NCBI RefSeq assembly: GCF_002077135.1
Contig: NZ_LDOS01000002.1
Span: 1,116,001-1,180,000, forward strand
Length of the DNA stretch: 64,000 nucleotides
Direction: 5' to 3'
From: Metallibacterium scheffleri
GTDB taxonomy: Bacteria > Pseudomonadota > Gammaproteobacteria > Xanthomonadales > Rhodanobacteraceae
Below, piece after piece: positions 21,259-32,556 of the stretch. Numbering within the stretch: position 1 is the stretch's first letter; each line of letters starts with the position of its first letter. The notes beneath the pieces are model-generated. The model was not told the origin of the DNA and searched no databases. It saw nothing but the letters and a program-made list of their open reading frames with translations. Both the position numbers and the translations under genes were made by a program.

Positions 21259-21335
21259 TGGTCGGGGTAGAGGGATTCGAACCCCCGACGTCCAGCTCCC
21301 AAAGCTGGCGCTCTACCAGACTGAGCTATACCCCG
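21259..21335 (-). tRNA. tRNA-Pro (anticodon TGG)
   Basis: Minus-strand cloverleaf with acceptor CGGGGTA/TACCCCG, anticodon loop TTTGGGA giving TGG, T-loop GGTTCGAATCC and encoded CCA. It is the first gene of the five-tRNA cluster Pro-Arg-His-Lys-Leu. Confidence 0.95.
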
Positions 21336-21785
21336 TCGCCAGCAGCCCGCCTGCAACTGCGGGCCTCCGAGCTGACGAATCTTACGTGGCCATACCGCAC
21401 GCAGTCAACGCGCGCATGCACCGTTGCATGGCGCCCTGCGCGGCCGCGAAGACCGCTGGCCACGGTACGCGGAGCGGGCAAAACCCATACCCTGACGATT
21501 GCCGGCGCCACGCGATGGGTTGCCGCATGCACGCACCCGTACTGCATGCAATCGCGCCACCCGGAAGCCCTTGTACACGCACCGATGCGCGTCACGCTGG
21601 ATTCGCGCAGCGGCGCGCGAGGGCTCCCTGAGCACGTCCGATCCCAGGCACGAAACGCTCGAACACGCGAATCTCAACAGCCGGCGGCCGCTGTTGTGGA
21701 CGATTTCGACGCGGCGGCCTGAACTCGCCCGTCGAGATCTCTGGGTTAGCATCGCCGTCTGTCACCATGCGTACGGATCGAGCCC
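21336..21785. other. Intergenic region between the tRNA cluster and the antiporter gene
   Basis: About 450 bases. The left part holds the tRNA operon promoter and a leader hairpin. The rest has several open frames rich in Arg and Cys with no family resemblance, start signal or codon pattern like the neighbours. I see no gene here. A promoter for the rightward antiporter should lie near 21700-21780 but is not clear. Confidence 0.4.
21379..21408 (-). promoter_or_regulatory. Likely sigma-70 promoter of the five-tRNA operon
   Basis: On the minus strand TTGACT (-35), an 18-base spacer and TAAGAT (-10), about 44 bases before the tRNA-Pro gene. The short leader contains a GCCCGC/GCGGGC hairpin (21345-21364), possibly a processing site. 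Confidence 0.55.
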
Positions 21786-22967
21786 ATGCACGGCGCCGCC
21801 GATATCCTGTTGTCGCTGTTCGTGGTGTTCGTTGCCGCGCGCATTGGCGATGAACTGGCGCAGCGCATGCGCATGCCGGGCGTGGTCGGCGAGATCGTGG
21901 CCGGCGCCTTGCTCGGGCCTTCGCTGCTCTCCTGGGTGCATCCAGGCGTGGTGCTGGATGCGCTGGCCGAAGTCGGCGTGGTGTTTCTGCTGTTCGCGGT
22001 GGGACTGGAAACGCGCATGGTCGATCTCAAGCGCGTCGGCCTGATCGCGTTCATGGTGGGCACGCTGGGCGTGATCGTGCCCTTCGGCGGCGCGTCGCTG
22101 TGGGCGCACCTGGAAGGCTTCGCGTGGAACAAATCGATGTTCATCGCCGCGGCCTTTGTCGCCACCTCGGCCGGCATCACCGCGCGCGTGCTGCAGGAGA
22201 TGCACGCGCTGCAGCGGCGCGAGGCGCACGTGATCCTGGGCGCGGCGGTGATCGACGACATCCTCGCCATGCTCTTGCTGGGCGTGGTGGTATCGACGCA
22301 GGGCAGCGGCGTGGCCGATCCCGTGCACCTGCTGATCGTGGTGGCCGAAGCGGTCGGGTTTGTCGTGGTCGTGGGCTGGCTGGGTACGCGCGTGGCGCGC
22401 AGGCGATCAGCGTGGCTGGAGCGGCCACGCATGACCATGTCTGCGCTGAGCATCGTGCTGGCGCTGTGCCTGGGGTTGGCATGGTTGTCGACGCGCTTCG
22501 GGCTGGCAGCGATCATCGGCGCTTTCCTGGCTGGGTTGATCGCATCCGAAACCGACCAGCGCGCGCAGCTTGAGCATCAGATGAAGCCGCTGCTGACGCT
22601 GCTGACACCGTTTTTCTTCGTGATGACCGGCGTCAAGTTGGACGTGCGCGTCTTCTTGAACCCCGATGCGCTGATCATGTTGTCCATCGCCACGCTTCTG
22701 GCAGTCGTCACCAAATGGTTGGGAGCTTATCTGGGCTCGCTCAAGCTGGGCCATCGCAGCGCGATGGCCGTGGGCATCGGCATGGTGCCGCGTGGCGAGG
22801 TCGGCGTGGTCGTGGCGAGTCTCGGCCTGGCCGCGGGAGTTTTCAGCGCTGAGGTTTATGCGGTGATCGTCGCCATGTCGCTGCTGACCTCGATCCTGAC
22901 ACCGCCACTGCTGGGCTGGATGCTGCGCCGCGCGCCACGCGAAGAGGACAACCAGCCCGCATCATGA
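21786..22967 (+). CDS. CPA2-family cation:proton antiporter
   Basis: An inner-membrane monovalent cation/H+ antiporter of the CPA2 (KefB/NapA-like) family. The 393-residue protein is hydrophobic throughout, with about 11-12 predicted transmembrane segments. Family marks are the N-terminal RIGDELAQRMRMPGVVGEIVAGALLGPSLL block, the ion-binding Asp-Asp pair in GAAVIDDILAMLLL, FALGLE-like FAVGLETRM, and the late GMVPRGEVGVVVA segment. It lacks the cytoplasmic TrkA-N domain of KefB/KefC, so it resembles the short NapA/NhaS-like members. Whether it moves Na+ or K+ cannot be told. A role in pH or salt homeostasis is inference. Confidence 0.85.
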   Translation: MHGAADILLSLFVVFVAARIGDELAQRMRMPGVVGEIVAGALLGPSLLSWVHPGVVLDALAEVGVVFLLFAVGLETRMVDLKRVGLIAFMVGTLGVIVPFGGASLWAHLEGFAWNKSMFIAAAFVATSAGITARVLQEMHALQRREAHVILGAAVIDDILAMLLLGVVVSTQGSGVADPVHLLIVVAEAVGFVVVVGWLGTRVARRRSAWLERPRMTMSALSIVLALCLGLAWLSTRFGLAAIIGAFLAGLIASETDQRAQLEHQMKPLLTLLTPFFFVMTGVKLDVRVFLNPDALIMLSIATLLAVVTKWLGAYLGSLKLGHRSAMAVGIGMVPRGEVGVVVASLGLAAGVFSAEVYAVIVAMSLLTSILTPPLLGWMLRRAPREEDNQPAS

Positions 22968-23010
22968 ATGGGCCAGGGACGTGATCCGCTGATGGCCGCG
23001 GCGAGCCGGG

Positions 23011-24414
<1,404 letters not shown>

Positions 24415-24538
24415 CGCGGGTTCCTGGTGCAGGGAGACTGTGTGGCTTGCGAAGCCTGGCATCCTGTGCCGCTTTGCAAGCCATCGAGTATAGCCCCGCG
24501 GTGTAAACTTGATTCTCTTGACACGGCCTCCCGCACGC

Positions 24539-25906
24539 ATGGATCACCCTGCTCTCGTCGCGCTCTCGCCACTGGATGGCCGCTACGCCGGCCAATGCGC
24601 GGCCTTGCATCCGGTATTCAGCGAATTCGGTTTGATGCACCGGCGCGTGCGCGTCGAGATTGCCTGGCTGCTGGCGCTGGCCGAACACCCCGACATCCCC
24701 GAGTTGCCGGCCTTCGATACCGCCACGCGCGCCGCACTGCTGGCCATCGGCGAGCAATTCAGCGTCGACGACGCCGCCACGATCAAGCGCATCGAGCGCA
24801 CCACCAACCACGACGTCAAGGCGGTCGAGTATTTCATCAAGCAGCGCATGGGTGCCCTGCCCGGTGCGGTCGCGGCCACTGAATTCGTGCACTTCGCCTG
24901 CACCAGTGAAGACATCAACAACCTTGCCTATGCATTGATGCTCAAGGACGCGCGCGAAAGCGTGCTGCTGCCCGCACTCGATGGCGTCATCGCGCAACTG
25001 CGCGCCATGGCGCATGCGCATGCCGACCTGGCAATGCTGGCGCGCACGCACGGCCAGCCGGCTTCGCCGACCACGCTGGGCAAGGAGTCGGCCAATGTCG
25101 TTGCGCGTCTGCAGCGCCAGCGCCAGCAGTTCGCAGCCGTCGAAATCCCCGGCAAGATCAACGGTGCGGTGGGCAACTTCAACGCGCACGTGGTGGCCTA
25201 TCCCGAGGTCGACTGGCAGCAACTCGCGCAGGGCTTCGTCGCAGGTCTCGGGCTGCACTGGAATCCATGGACCACGCAGATCGAGCCGCACGACGGCATC
25301 GCCGAATACTGCGACGCGGTGCGCCGTGCCAACATCGTCTTGCTCGATCTGACGCGCGACCTGTGGGGCTACATCGCGATGGGCTATTTCAAGCTGGCGC
25401 TCAAAGCCGGCGAAGTGGGTTCATCGACCATGCCGCACAAGGTCAATCCAATCGACTTCGAAAACGCCGAAGGCAATCTTGGCGTGGCCAACGCGCTGCT
25501 GGGCCACTTCAGCGAAAAACTGCCCGTCAGCCGCTTCCAGCGTGATCTCACCGACTCGACCGTGCTGCGTGCACTGGGCACCGGCTTTGGCCACACCCTG
25601 GTCGCGCTGACCGCTTTGGCGCGCGGCCTCGGCAAGCTCGACGCCGATCCGGCGCGCATGGCCACGGATCTGGAGGGCGCATGGGAGGTGCTGGCTGAAG
25701 CCGTGCAAACGGTGATGCGCCGCCACGGCTTGCCCGAGCCTTACGAGCAACTCAAGGCGCTGACCCGCGGGCGCGTGATCACGCCGGCCATGCTGGCCGC
25801 ATTCATCGAATCACTGCCCCTGCCCGAGTCGGCCAAGGCGCGCCTGCTCGCCCTCACCCCTGCTGCCTACACCGGCCTTGCCGGCACGTTGGCACGCGAC
25901 GTCTGA
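24539..25906 (+). CDS. purB: Adenylosuccinate lyase
   Basis: Acts twice in purine synthesis: SAICAR to AICAR plus fumarate, and adenylosuccinate to AMP plus fumarate. The 455-residue protein opens with LVALSPLDGRYAGQC. The catalytic regions are TNHDVKAVEYFIKQ, FTSEDINNLAY-like FACTSEDINNLAY, the RTHGQPASPTTLGKE segment with the catalytic His, and the signature GSSTMPHKVNPIDFENAEG. It matches the longer gammaproteobacterial PurB group (about 456 residues). The ATG at 24539 has no strong Shine-Dalgarno. It is followed after 8 bases by roxA. Confidence 0.95.
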   Translation: MDHPALVALSPLDGRYAGQCAALHPVFSEFGLMHRRVRVEIAWLLALAEHPDIPELPAFDTATRAALLAIGEQFSVDDAATIKRIERTTNHDVKAVEYFIKQRMGALPGAVAATEFVHFACTSEDINNLAYALMLKDARESVLLPALDGVIAQLRAMAHAHADLAMLARTHGQPASPTTLGKESANVVARLQRQRQQFAAVEIPGKINGAVGNFNAHVVAYPEVDWQQLAQGFVAGLGLHWNPWTTQIEPHDGIAEYCDAVRRANIVLLDLTRDLWGYIAMGYFKLALKAGEVGSSTMPHKVNPIDFENAEGNLGVANALLGHFSEKLPVSRFQRDLTDSTVLRALGTGFGHTLVALTALARGLGKLDADPARMATDLEGAWEVLAEAVQTVMRRHGLPEPYEQLKALTRGRVITPAMLAAFIESLPLPESAKARLLALTPAAYTGLAGTLARDV

Positions 25907-25914
25907 GACTGGTC

Positions 25915-27198
25915 ATGCCAAGAAAAACCGCACCATCACGCGCCGGCGATGCGCAATCGGCGCAGCCCGATCAGGCCAAGTCGCGCCTGCGTGTGCGACC
26001 CGCCGTGCCTGCACTCGAAGTCAACGCCAGTCATGGCATGCCGCTGGGCATGCCACCCTCGCGTTTTCTCACCCGGTACTGGCAGAAGCATCCCTTGCTG
26101 ATCCGTGGCGCGCTGGCTGGCTGGCAGGTACCGATCACACCCGAGGACCTCGCCGGCCTCGCCTGCGAAGAAACCGCGCTGGCGCGCATCGTGCTCCGCG
26201 AGCGCAAGCGCGCATCGTGGACACTGCAGCCCGGGCCCTACAGTGAGGCCACGTTCACCAACTTGCCCGAGCGCGACTGGACGCTGCTGGTGCAGGACGT
26301 CGACAAGTGGGATGCCGAGGTCGCCGGCCTGCTGGATTTCGTGCGTTTCCTGCCCACCTGGCGCATCGACGACGTGATGGTCAGCTACGCCACCGACGGC
26401 GGCGGCGTCGGCCCACACATCGATCAGTACGATGTGTTTCTGGTGCAAGGGATCGGCAAGCGGCGCTGGAGCATCAGCACCGAACGCAACGCGCCGCGCG
26501 GGCTGCGCACCGGCACCGATCTGAAACTGCTGGCCGAGTTCACGCCGACCCACGATTTCGTGCTGCAACCAGGCGACATATTGTACCTGCCCCCTGATAT
26601 TCCCCACGATGGCGTGGCCGAAGGCGCCTGCATGACGTTCTCGATCGGCATGCGCGCTCCGGCCGAGTCCGAGCTGCTGCTGGATCTGGCCGAGCACCTC
26701 GCCGAGCAACTGCCCGATACTCGGCGCTACAGTGACCCCGATCTGCGCCCGGCGCGCGCACCGGGCCTGATTGATTCCGCGGCGCTGGCGCGCGTGCGTG
26801 CGCAACTGGGGCCTTTCGCGCAGCGCATCAAGGCTGGCGAACTCGCGCTCTGGTTTGGCTGCATGATCACGCGCTATCGCAGCGCCGCGCCGATCACCGG
26901 CGACGGCCCGCCGGCATCACTGGAGCAGGTGCGCGCCATGCTGCTCAGTGGTCGCGCGGTGCTGCGCCATCCATTCGCACGCTTCGCCTGGATCGAGCAT
27001 GGCGCCGGTGGTGCCTCCCTGTTCGCCGCCGGACACATCGTGCATTGTCCGCGCGCGCTGGCCGAGACACTGTGCGCCAATGCGCACATCGAGCCTGACG
27101 ATGCGGTACTGCGCGACAGTTCCGCGCTGACTGCGCTGCGCGATCTGCTTGCTGTCGGCTGCGTGCAATTCGCGCGCGCGCCGCGCAAGCGTGCATGA
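25915..27198 (+). CDS. roxA: Ribosomal protein uL16 arginine hydroxylase, RoxA/YcfD-like JmjC oxygenase
   Basis: A 2-oxoglutarate- and Fe(II)-dependent oxygenase. The E. coli homologue YcfD hydroxylates an Arg of ribosomal protein L16. The 427-residue protein has the JmjC/cupin core with the iron ligands HxD in GGGVGPHIDQYDVFLVQG and a distal His in PPDIPHDGV. A C-terminal winged-helix-like region (LDLAEHLAEQL onward) follows. It is longer than the E. coli enzyme because of about 45 extra N-terminal residues rich in Ala, Arg and Pro. An alternative start at the internal Met before PLGMPPSRFLTRYW would give the classical length. Its stop overlaps the next gene as ATGA. Confidence 0.85.
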   Translation: MPRKTAPSRAGDAQSAQPDQAKSRLRVRPAVPALEVNASHGMPLGMPPSRFLTRYWQKHPLLIRGALAGWQVPITPEDLAGLACEETALARIVLRERKRASWTLQPGPYSEATFTNLPERDWTLLVQDVDKWDAEVAGLLDFVRFLPTWRIDDVMVSYATDGGGVGPHIDQYDVFLVQGIGKRRWSISTERNAPRGLRTGTDLKLLAEFTPTHDFVLQPGDILYLPPDIPHDGVAEGACMTFSIGMRAPAESELLLDLAEHLAEQLPDTRRYSDPDLRPARAPGLIDSAALARVRAQLGPFAQRIKAGELALWFGCMITRYRSAAPITGDGPPASLEQVRAMLLSGRAVLRHPFARFAWIEHGAGGASLFAAGHIVHCPRALAETLCANAHIEPDDAVLRDSSALTALRDLLAVGCVQFARAPRKRA

Positions 27199-28151
27199 TC
27201 GCCGCCGGCTTTCACATCGTTCCGGCGCACTGGCCGACCGATGCTGCGGCCTTGCGCGGCGTGCGCGATGCCGTCTTCATCCGCGAACAGCAGATCAGCG
27301 CCGAGGACGAATGGGACGACCTTGATGCCGTTTCGCGCCACGTGCTGGCGTTGGCGCTGGACGGCAACGCGATCGGCTGCGCGCGCCTGACCCCGCAGCA
27401 GCGCATCGGACGCATGGCGGTGCTGGCCGAGTGGCGCGGCCGCGGCGTGGGCATGGCGCTGCTCACGCACCTGATCGCCGAGGCCCGTGCATTGGGCTGG
27501 CCCGAGGTCCAGCTCAGCGCACAACAACACGCAATCGATTTCTATGCGCGCGCCGGGTTTATCCCTTATGGCGATACCTACCTCGATGCCAACATCCCGC
27601 ATCGCATGATGCGTCTTGCACTGGAACCCTTTGCCGTGCCTGCGCCACGCGCATTGCAGCCCACGCCCGTGGCCGCGCCGCTGCACGCCGACGACCTCGG
27701 CGCGCTTGCCACCGCCACGCTGCGCCTGCTGCGCGATGCACGGCATGGCATCACGCTGTATACACGCGACCTCGATCCCGGCCTGCTCGATCAGGCTCCC
27801 ATACTCGAAGCGCTGCGCACGCTGGCCGTGCGCGGTCGTGGCGCGCAACTCCGTTTGCTGGTGCAACAGCCCGATGCAGCGCTGCGCGATGGCCATCTCA
27901 TGCTGCCGTTGATCCAGCGTCTGCCAAGCGTCATCCAGTTGCGCCAACCGGTCGAAGACGCCGATTTGCACTATCCATCGGCCTTCCTGCTCAACGATCG
28001 CGGCGGCTATCTGCTGCGCGCGCTGGCCTCACGCCACGAAGCCATGGGCAACACGTTCGCGCCCGGCCGCGCTGCGCAACTCGCCGCCTATTTCGATCAG
28101 GTCTGGGCACGTTCGCAGCCGCTGCGCGAACTGCAGCCTTTGCAGCTTTGA
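27195..28151 (+). CDS. GNAT-family acetyltransferase with an extra C-terminal domain
   Basis: The N-terminal 150 or so residues form a Gcn5-related N-acetyltransferase: VFIREQQISAEDEWDDLD, the acetyl-CoA loop RMAVLAEWRGRGVGMALL, and QHAIDFYARAGFIPYGDTYLDANIPHRMM. This pattern is like ElaA/YjcF-type GNAT proteins. Residues 165-318 form a second domain of unknown function with blocks LYTRDLDPGLLDQ, LRLLVQQPDAALRDGHLML and FLLNDRGGYLLRALASR; it looks like a phospholipase-D-like or regulatory fold without recognisable catalytic residues. The gene overlaps roxA by four bases, so the two are probably translationally coupled. The acetylated substrate is unknown; a ribosome-related target would be a guess from context. 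Confidence 0.78.
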   Translation: MIAAGFHIVPAHWPTDAAALRGVRDAVFIREQQISAEDEWDDLDAVSRHVLALALDGNAIGCARLTPQQRIGRMAVLAEWRGRGVGMALLTHLIAEARALGWPEVQLSAQQHAIDFYARAGFIPYGDTYLDANIPHRMMRLALEPFAVPAPRALQPTPVAAPLHADDLGALATATLRLLRDARHGITLYTRDLDPGLLDQAPILEALRTLAVRGRGAQLRLLVQQPDAALRDGHLMLPLIQRLPSVIQLRQPVEDADLHYPSAFLLNDRGGYLLRALASRHEAMGNTFAPGRAAQLAAYFDQVWARSQPLRELQPLQL

Positions 28152-28185
28152 TGCCGCGTGAACCGCAGCACGCATCGCGTGCAAA

Positions 28186-28217
28186 TTGTCGCAGCGCCGC
28201 ATCATGCGGCTTATAAT
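28186..28217 (+). promoter_or_regulatory. Candidate promoter of sucA-sucB-lpd
   Basis: A perfect TATAAT at 28212-28217 lies about 70 bases upstream of the sucA start. The best upstream -35 is TTGTCG at 28186-28191, with a 20-base spacer that is longer than ideal, so the -35 assignment is weak. Confidence 0.45.
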
Positions 28218-28288
28218 TACCGGGATAACCAGCTACATCGCGCCCGTCGCAGTACCACGGGCGCCCCCTTCCCCGTCCCGGTGTCACC

Positions 28289-31120
28289 GTGAGCGCCAAT
28301 CTCATCCGCGAATTCCTTCTGTCGTCGCCTATCGCAGGCGGCAATGCCCCTTATGTCGAAGCCCAATACGAGGCTTGGCTGGCTGACCCAGCCAGCGTCG
28401 GCAACGATTGGGACAGTTATTTCAAAAGCCTGCATGGGCGCGAAGCCGGCGACAGCGCGCATGGTCCGGTCATCGACCGCATCCAGCAGGCGCAGCGTCT
28501 CAACGGTCACGGCCGCGCGGCGGCGCTCGGCGATGACCGCCACGCACGCAAGCAGGGCGCGGTGCTGCGTCTGCTCACGGCATTTCGTTCGCGCGGGCAT
28601 CTGGCCGCCGACCTCGACCCGCTGAATCGCGCCAGCAAGCCGGCGGCCCCGGATCTGGACCCGGCTTATCACGGTCTCGATGCGGACGATCTGAATACAT
28701 CGTTCGATACCGGCAGCTATGCCGGTGGTGACACGCGCATGCCGCTGGGGCGCTTCATCGAGAAACTGCGGCGCACTTACACGGGCACCATCGGCGCCGA
28801 GTTCATGCATATCGCCGATCACGATCAGCGCCGCTGGCTGCAAACGCGGCTGGAGCAGGCCGCCGGCAACTTCCTCAGCGAGCCCGCGCAGCGCCTGCGC
28901 GTGCTCGACCGCCTGATTGCCGCCGAGGGTCTGGAACGCTACCTGCACACCAAGTATGTCGGGCAGAAAAGATTTTCACTCGAAGGCGGCGAGAGCCTGA
29001 TCCCGCTGCTGGATACGCTGATCGAGGACTGCGGCCGCAACGGCGTGCGCGAACTGGTGCTCGGCATGGCGCATCGCGGGCGCCTGAATGTGCTGATCAA
29101 CACCATGGGCAAACCGCCGCGCCTGCTGTTCGATGAGTTTGAAGGCAGGTTCGAGCACGCCGACGATCCCGCGCATTCCGGCGACGTGAAGTATCACCTG
29201 GGTTTCAGCGCCGACGTGCACACCGCGGGTGGCCCGATCCACATCGCACTGGCATTCAATCCCTCGCACCTGGAGATCGTCAATCCGATGGTGCTGGGTT
29301 CGGTGCGCGCGCGACAGACGCGGCGCGGCGACAACGACCGCCGCGAAGTGTTGCCTGTGCTGATCCACGGCGACGCGGCACTTGCCGGCCAGGGCGTCAA
29401 TGCCGAGCTGTTCAACCTTTCGCAGACGCGCGGCTTTGGCGTTGGCGGCACCGTGCACGTGGTGATCAACAACCAGATCGGCTTCACCATTTCGCGCCAG
29501 GACGATGCACGTTCCACGCACTACTGCACCGATATCATCAAGATGATCAATGCGCCCGTGCTGCACGTAAATGGCGACGATCCCGAGGCTGTCGCGTTTT
29601 GTGCACGCACGGCGTTCGAGTATCGGCAGACGTTCAAGCGCGACATCATGATCGACCTGGTCTGCTATCGCCGCCACGGCCACAACGAGGCCGATGAACC
29701 CGCGGCCACGCAACCACGCATGTACCAGGTGATCCGCAGCCTGCCGAGCACGCTGGCGCAATACGCCAAACGACTTGTCGATGCCGAGGTGATCAGCAGC
29801 AGCGATGCCGAACAGCGCATGGCCGACTATCGCAAGCGCCTGGAAGCCGGCGAACCCGTCACCGAGTTGTCCACGCCGCTGGCCGATGCCTTCCGCGTCG
29901 ACTGGAGCCCCTACCTCAACGGCACACTGGACAGCGAGGTCGTCACCGGCGTGGCGCGCGCCAAGTTGGCGCGCCTGGAAACCGTGATCACCGACACCGT
30001 GCAAATCAAGCTGCATCCGCGTGTGGCCAAGATCTACGACGACCGCCGCAAGATGGCCGCCGGCGCGCAGCCACTGGACTGGGGCTATGCCGAGAATCTG
30101 GCCTACGCCACGCTGCTGGATGACGGCTACGGCCTGCGCCTGGTGGGTCAAGACAGTGCGCGCGGCACCTTTTTCCATCGTCATGCCGTGCTGCACGACC
30201 AGGATACCGGCGTCACCACCACGCCGCTGAAGCGCGTGCGCGAGGATGCGCACGTCGAGATCATCGACTCGGCGCTGTCGGAAGCGGCGGTGATGGCCTA
30301 CGAATACGGTTTCGCCAGCGCCGAGCCGCGCACACTGCCGATCTGGGAGGCCCAGTTCGGCGATTTCGCCAACGGCGCGCAAGTGGTCATCGACCAGTTC
30401 ATCAGCTCCGGCGAGGCCAAATGGGACCGGTTATCCGGGCTGACGCTGTTCCTGCCGCACGGTTATGAAGGCCAGGGCCCCGAACACTCCTCCGCACGCC
30501 TCGAGCGCTATCTGCAACTGTGCGCGCTGCACAACATGCAGGTTTGCGTGCCCACCACGCCCGCTCAGGTTTTTCACCTGATCCGCCGGCAGATGCTGAG
30601 CCAGGCGCGCAAGCCGCTGATCGTGATGACGCCGAAGTCGCTGCTGCGCCACAAGCTGGCCGTTTCCAGCATCGAGGATTTGACGCGCGGCAACTTCCAG
30701 CGCGTGCTGGCGGATACCACCGCCCAAGCCGGGCAGAAGGTGCGCCGCGTGGTGCTGTGCGCGGGCAAGGTCTACTACGACCTGCTGGAGCATGCGGAAA
30801 AAGCCGGCATCCAGGATGTGGCGCTGGTGCGCGTCGAGCAGTTGTACCCGTTCCCGCGCAGCGCCGTGGCGCACGAACTGGATCGTTTCCCGGCCGCCAA
30901 CGAGATGGTCTGGTGCCAGGAGGAGCCCATGAATCAGGGTGCCTGGTTCCAGATTCGTCACCACCTGCAGGCGGTCGCTGGCGAGCGCACCCTCGGCTAT
31001 GCCGGACGCGCACGCTCGCCGGCGCCGGCCAGCGGCCACTACAACACGCACGTGGCCGAACAGAATGCCCTCGTCGAATACGCGCTGAGCGGCCCTGTCG
31101 GCGCCGACGCCAACGACTGA
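28289..31120 (+). CDS. sucA: 2-oxoglutarate dehydrogenase E1 component
   Basis: The thiamine-diphosphate-dependent E1 that decarboxylates 2-oxoglutarate and passes the succinyl group to the lipoyl arm of E2. The 943-residue protein starts at a GTG with the family opening SANLIREFLLSSPIAGGNAP. Typical blocks are GMAHRGRLNVLINTMGK, the ThDP-binding GDAALAGQGVNAELFNLSQ, FTISRQDDARSTHYCTDIIKM, and EAQFGDFANGAQVVIDQFIS in the transketolase-like domain. No strong Shine-Dalgarno precedes the GTG. It heads the sucA-sucB-lpd operon. The same lipoate chemistry is used by the sulfur-oxidation cluster 8 kb downstream. Confidence 0.95.
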   Translation: MSANLIREFLLSSPIAGGNAPYVEAQYEAWLADPASVGNDWDSYFKSLHGREAGDSAHGPVIDRIQQAQRLNGHGRAAALGDDRHARKQGAVLRLLTAFRSRGHLAADLDPLNRASKPAAPDLDPAYHGLDADDLNTSFDTGSYAGGDTRMPLGRFIEKLRRTYTGTIGAEFMHIADHDQRRWLQTRLEQAAGNFLSEPAQRLRVLDRLIAAEGLERYLHTKYVGQKRFSLEGGESLIPLLDTLIEDCGRNGVRELVLGMAHRGRLNVLINTMGKPPRLLFDEFEGRFEHADDPAHSGDVKYHLGFSADVHTAGGPIHIALAFNPSHLEIVNPMVLGSVRARQTRRGDNDRREVLPVLIHGDAALAGQGVNAELFNLSQTRGFGVGGTVHVVINNQIGFTISRQDDARSTHYCTDIIKMINAPVLHVNGDDPEAVAFCARTAFEYRQTFKRDIMIDLVCYRRHGHNEADEPAATQPRMYQVIRSLPSTLAQYAKRLVDAEVISSSDAEQRMADYRKRLEAGEPVTELSTPLADAFRVDWSPYLNGTLDSEVVTGVARAKLARLETVITDTVQIKLHPRVAKIYDDRRKMAAGAQPLDWGYAENLAYATLLDDGYGLRLVGQDSARGTFFHRHAVLHDQDTGVTTTPLKRVREDAHVEIIDSALSEAAVMAYEYGFASAEPRTLPIWEAQFGDFANGAQVVIDQFISSGEAKWDRLSGLTLFLPHGYEGQGPEHSSARLERYLQLCALHNMQVCVPTTPAQVFHLIRRQMLSQARKPLIVMTPKSLLRHKLAVSSIEDLTRGNFQRVLADTTAQAGQKVRRVVLCAGKVYYDLLEHAEKAGIQDVALVRVEQLYPFPRSAVAHELDRFPAANEMVWCQEEPMNQGAWFQIRHHLQAVAGERTLGYAGRARSPAPASGHYNTHVAEQNALVEYALSGPVGADAND

Positions 31121-31180
31121 CCCATCCACCACCCAGCATCCTTTCCCATTCCGCAAGCCATCCCGAAGGAATCACGCGCC

Positions 31181-32443
31181 ATGGCCATCGAAATCAAAGT
31201 CCCCGTACTGCCCGAGTCGGTTTCCGACGCCACCATCGCCACCTGGCACAAGAAGCCCGGTGATGCGGTCAAGCGTGACGAAAATCTGGTGGACCTGGAA
31301 ACCGACAAAGTCGTGCTGGAAGTGCCTTCGCCAGTCGATGGCGTGCTCAAGCAGATTGTCAAGGACAGCGGCAGCACGGTCACCAGCCAGGAGTTGATCG
31401 CCGTGCTTGAAGAAGGTATGGCACAAGGAAGCGCGGGCGTCACAGGCGCAGGCAGCGCAGCAGCGACAGCGGTGCCCAAGCCTGCCGCTGCAGCAGTCGC
31501 CAGCACGGCAGCCAAGGCCAGCGCGTCCGCCGCAACGGCTCCAGCAGCCATTCCGGTCGCGAACAGCGCGCAGCTTTCGCCCGCCGGCCTGCGCGTAGCC
31601 AGCGAAGAACGCATCGACCCCGCCAAGGTCAGCGGCAGTGGCCGCGATGGCCGCGTGACCAAGGAAGATCTGGTCAACTTCATGCGCGGCGGCAGCGCGT
31701 CCGATGCCACCGCGGCAGCGCCGGCCGCGCGTGGAGCCGACGGTCGTCCCGAGGAGCGCGTGCCGATGACGCGCATGCGTGCCAAGATCGCCGAGCGCCT
31801 GATGCAATCGAAGAACTCCATCGCCATGCTGACCTCGTTCAACGAGATCAACCTCGCGCGCGTCAGCGCATTGCGCAAGGAACTGGGCGAGTCGTTCGAG
31901 AAGACCCACGGCATCAAGCTCGGCTTCATGAGTTTCTTCGTGCGCGCCGCATGCGAGGCGCTCAAGCACCGTCCCATCGTCAACGCCTCGGTGGATGGCA
32001 ACGACGTCATCTATCACGGCTACCAGGACATCTCGGTGGCGGTATCCACCGAGCGCGGCCTGGTGACGCCGGTGCTGCGCGATGCGCAACACATGGGCTT
32101 TGCCGACATCGAGAAAGCCATCGCCAACTTCGCCAGGAAGGCGCGCGAGGGCGGCCTCACGCTGGAGGATCTGCAGGGCGGCACCTTCACCATCACCAAC
32201 GGCGGCACCTTCGGATCACTGTTCTCGACGCCTATCGTCAACCCGCCGCAAAGCGCGATCCTCGGCATGCATACCATCAAGGAACGCGCCATCGTCGAGA
32301 ACGGCCAGGTGATCGCCGCGCCGATGATGTACGTGGCGATCAGCTATGACCACCGCATCATCGACGGCAAGGACGCGGTGCTGTTCCTGGTGGACATCAA
32401 GAACCTGCTCGAGAATCCGCAGCGCATGCTGCTGGGCTTGTGA
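31181..32443 (+). CDS. sucB: 2-oxoglutarate dehydrogenase E2, dihydrolipoyl succinyltransferase
   Basis: The core of the OGDH complex, transferring succinyl groups to CoA. The 420-residue protein has one N-terminal lipoyl domain with the lipoylated Lys43 in ETDKVVLEV. An Ala/Pro-rich flexible linker (about residues 80-135), an E1/E3-binding domain ([32 protein letters not shown] region) and the catalytic domain follow, ending with [13 protein letters not shown], which carries the active-site His. A good GAAGGA Shine-Dalgarno precedes the ATG. It sits between sucA and lpd. Confidence 0.96.
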   Translation: MAIEIKVPVLPESVSDATIATWHKKPGDAVKRDENLVDLETDKVVLEVPSPVDGVLKQIVKDSGSTVTSQELIAVLEEGMAQGSAGVTGAGSAAATAVPKPAAAAVASTAAKASASAATAPAAIPVANSAQLSPAGLRVASEERIDPAKVSGSGRDGRVTKEDLVNFMRGGSASDATAAAPAARGADGRPEERVPMTRMRAKIAERLMQSKNSIAMLTSFNEINLARVSALRKELGESFEKTHGIKLGFMSFFVRAACEALKHRPIVNASVDGNDVIYHGYQDISVAVSTERGLVTPVLRDAQHMGFADIEKAIANFARKAREGGLTLEDLQGGTFTITNGGTFGSLFSTPIVNPPQSAILGMHTIKERAIVENGQVIAAPMMYVAISYDHRIIDGKDAVLFLVDIKNLLENPQRMLLGL

Positions 32444-32556
32444 TGCACGGCCGGGACTCGACACTCGGGACCCGGCAATAGCAGAAATGGCACCCCGCTC
32501 GGCATGAGCTTGACCCTGCCGAGTCCTGACTTCCCGCTCACCAGGACTCCCGCACC

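Noticed and set aside
21405-21752. Small gene in the gap between the tRNA cluster and the antiporter
   Set aside because: Arg-rich, no Shine-Dalgarno, overlaps the probable tRNA promoter, no homologue recognised.
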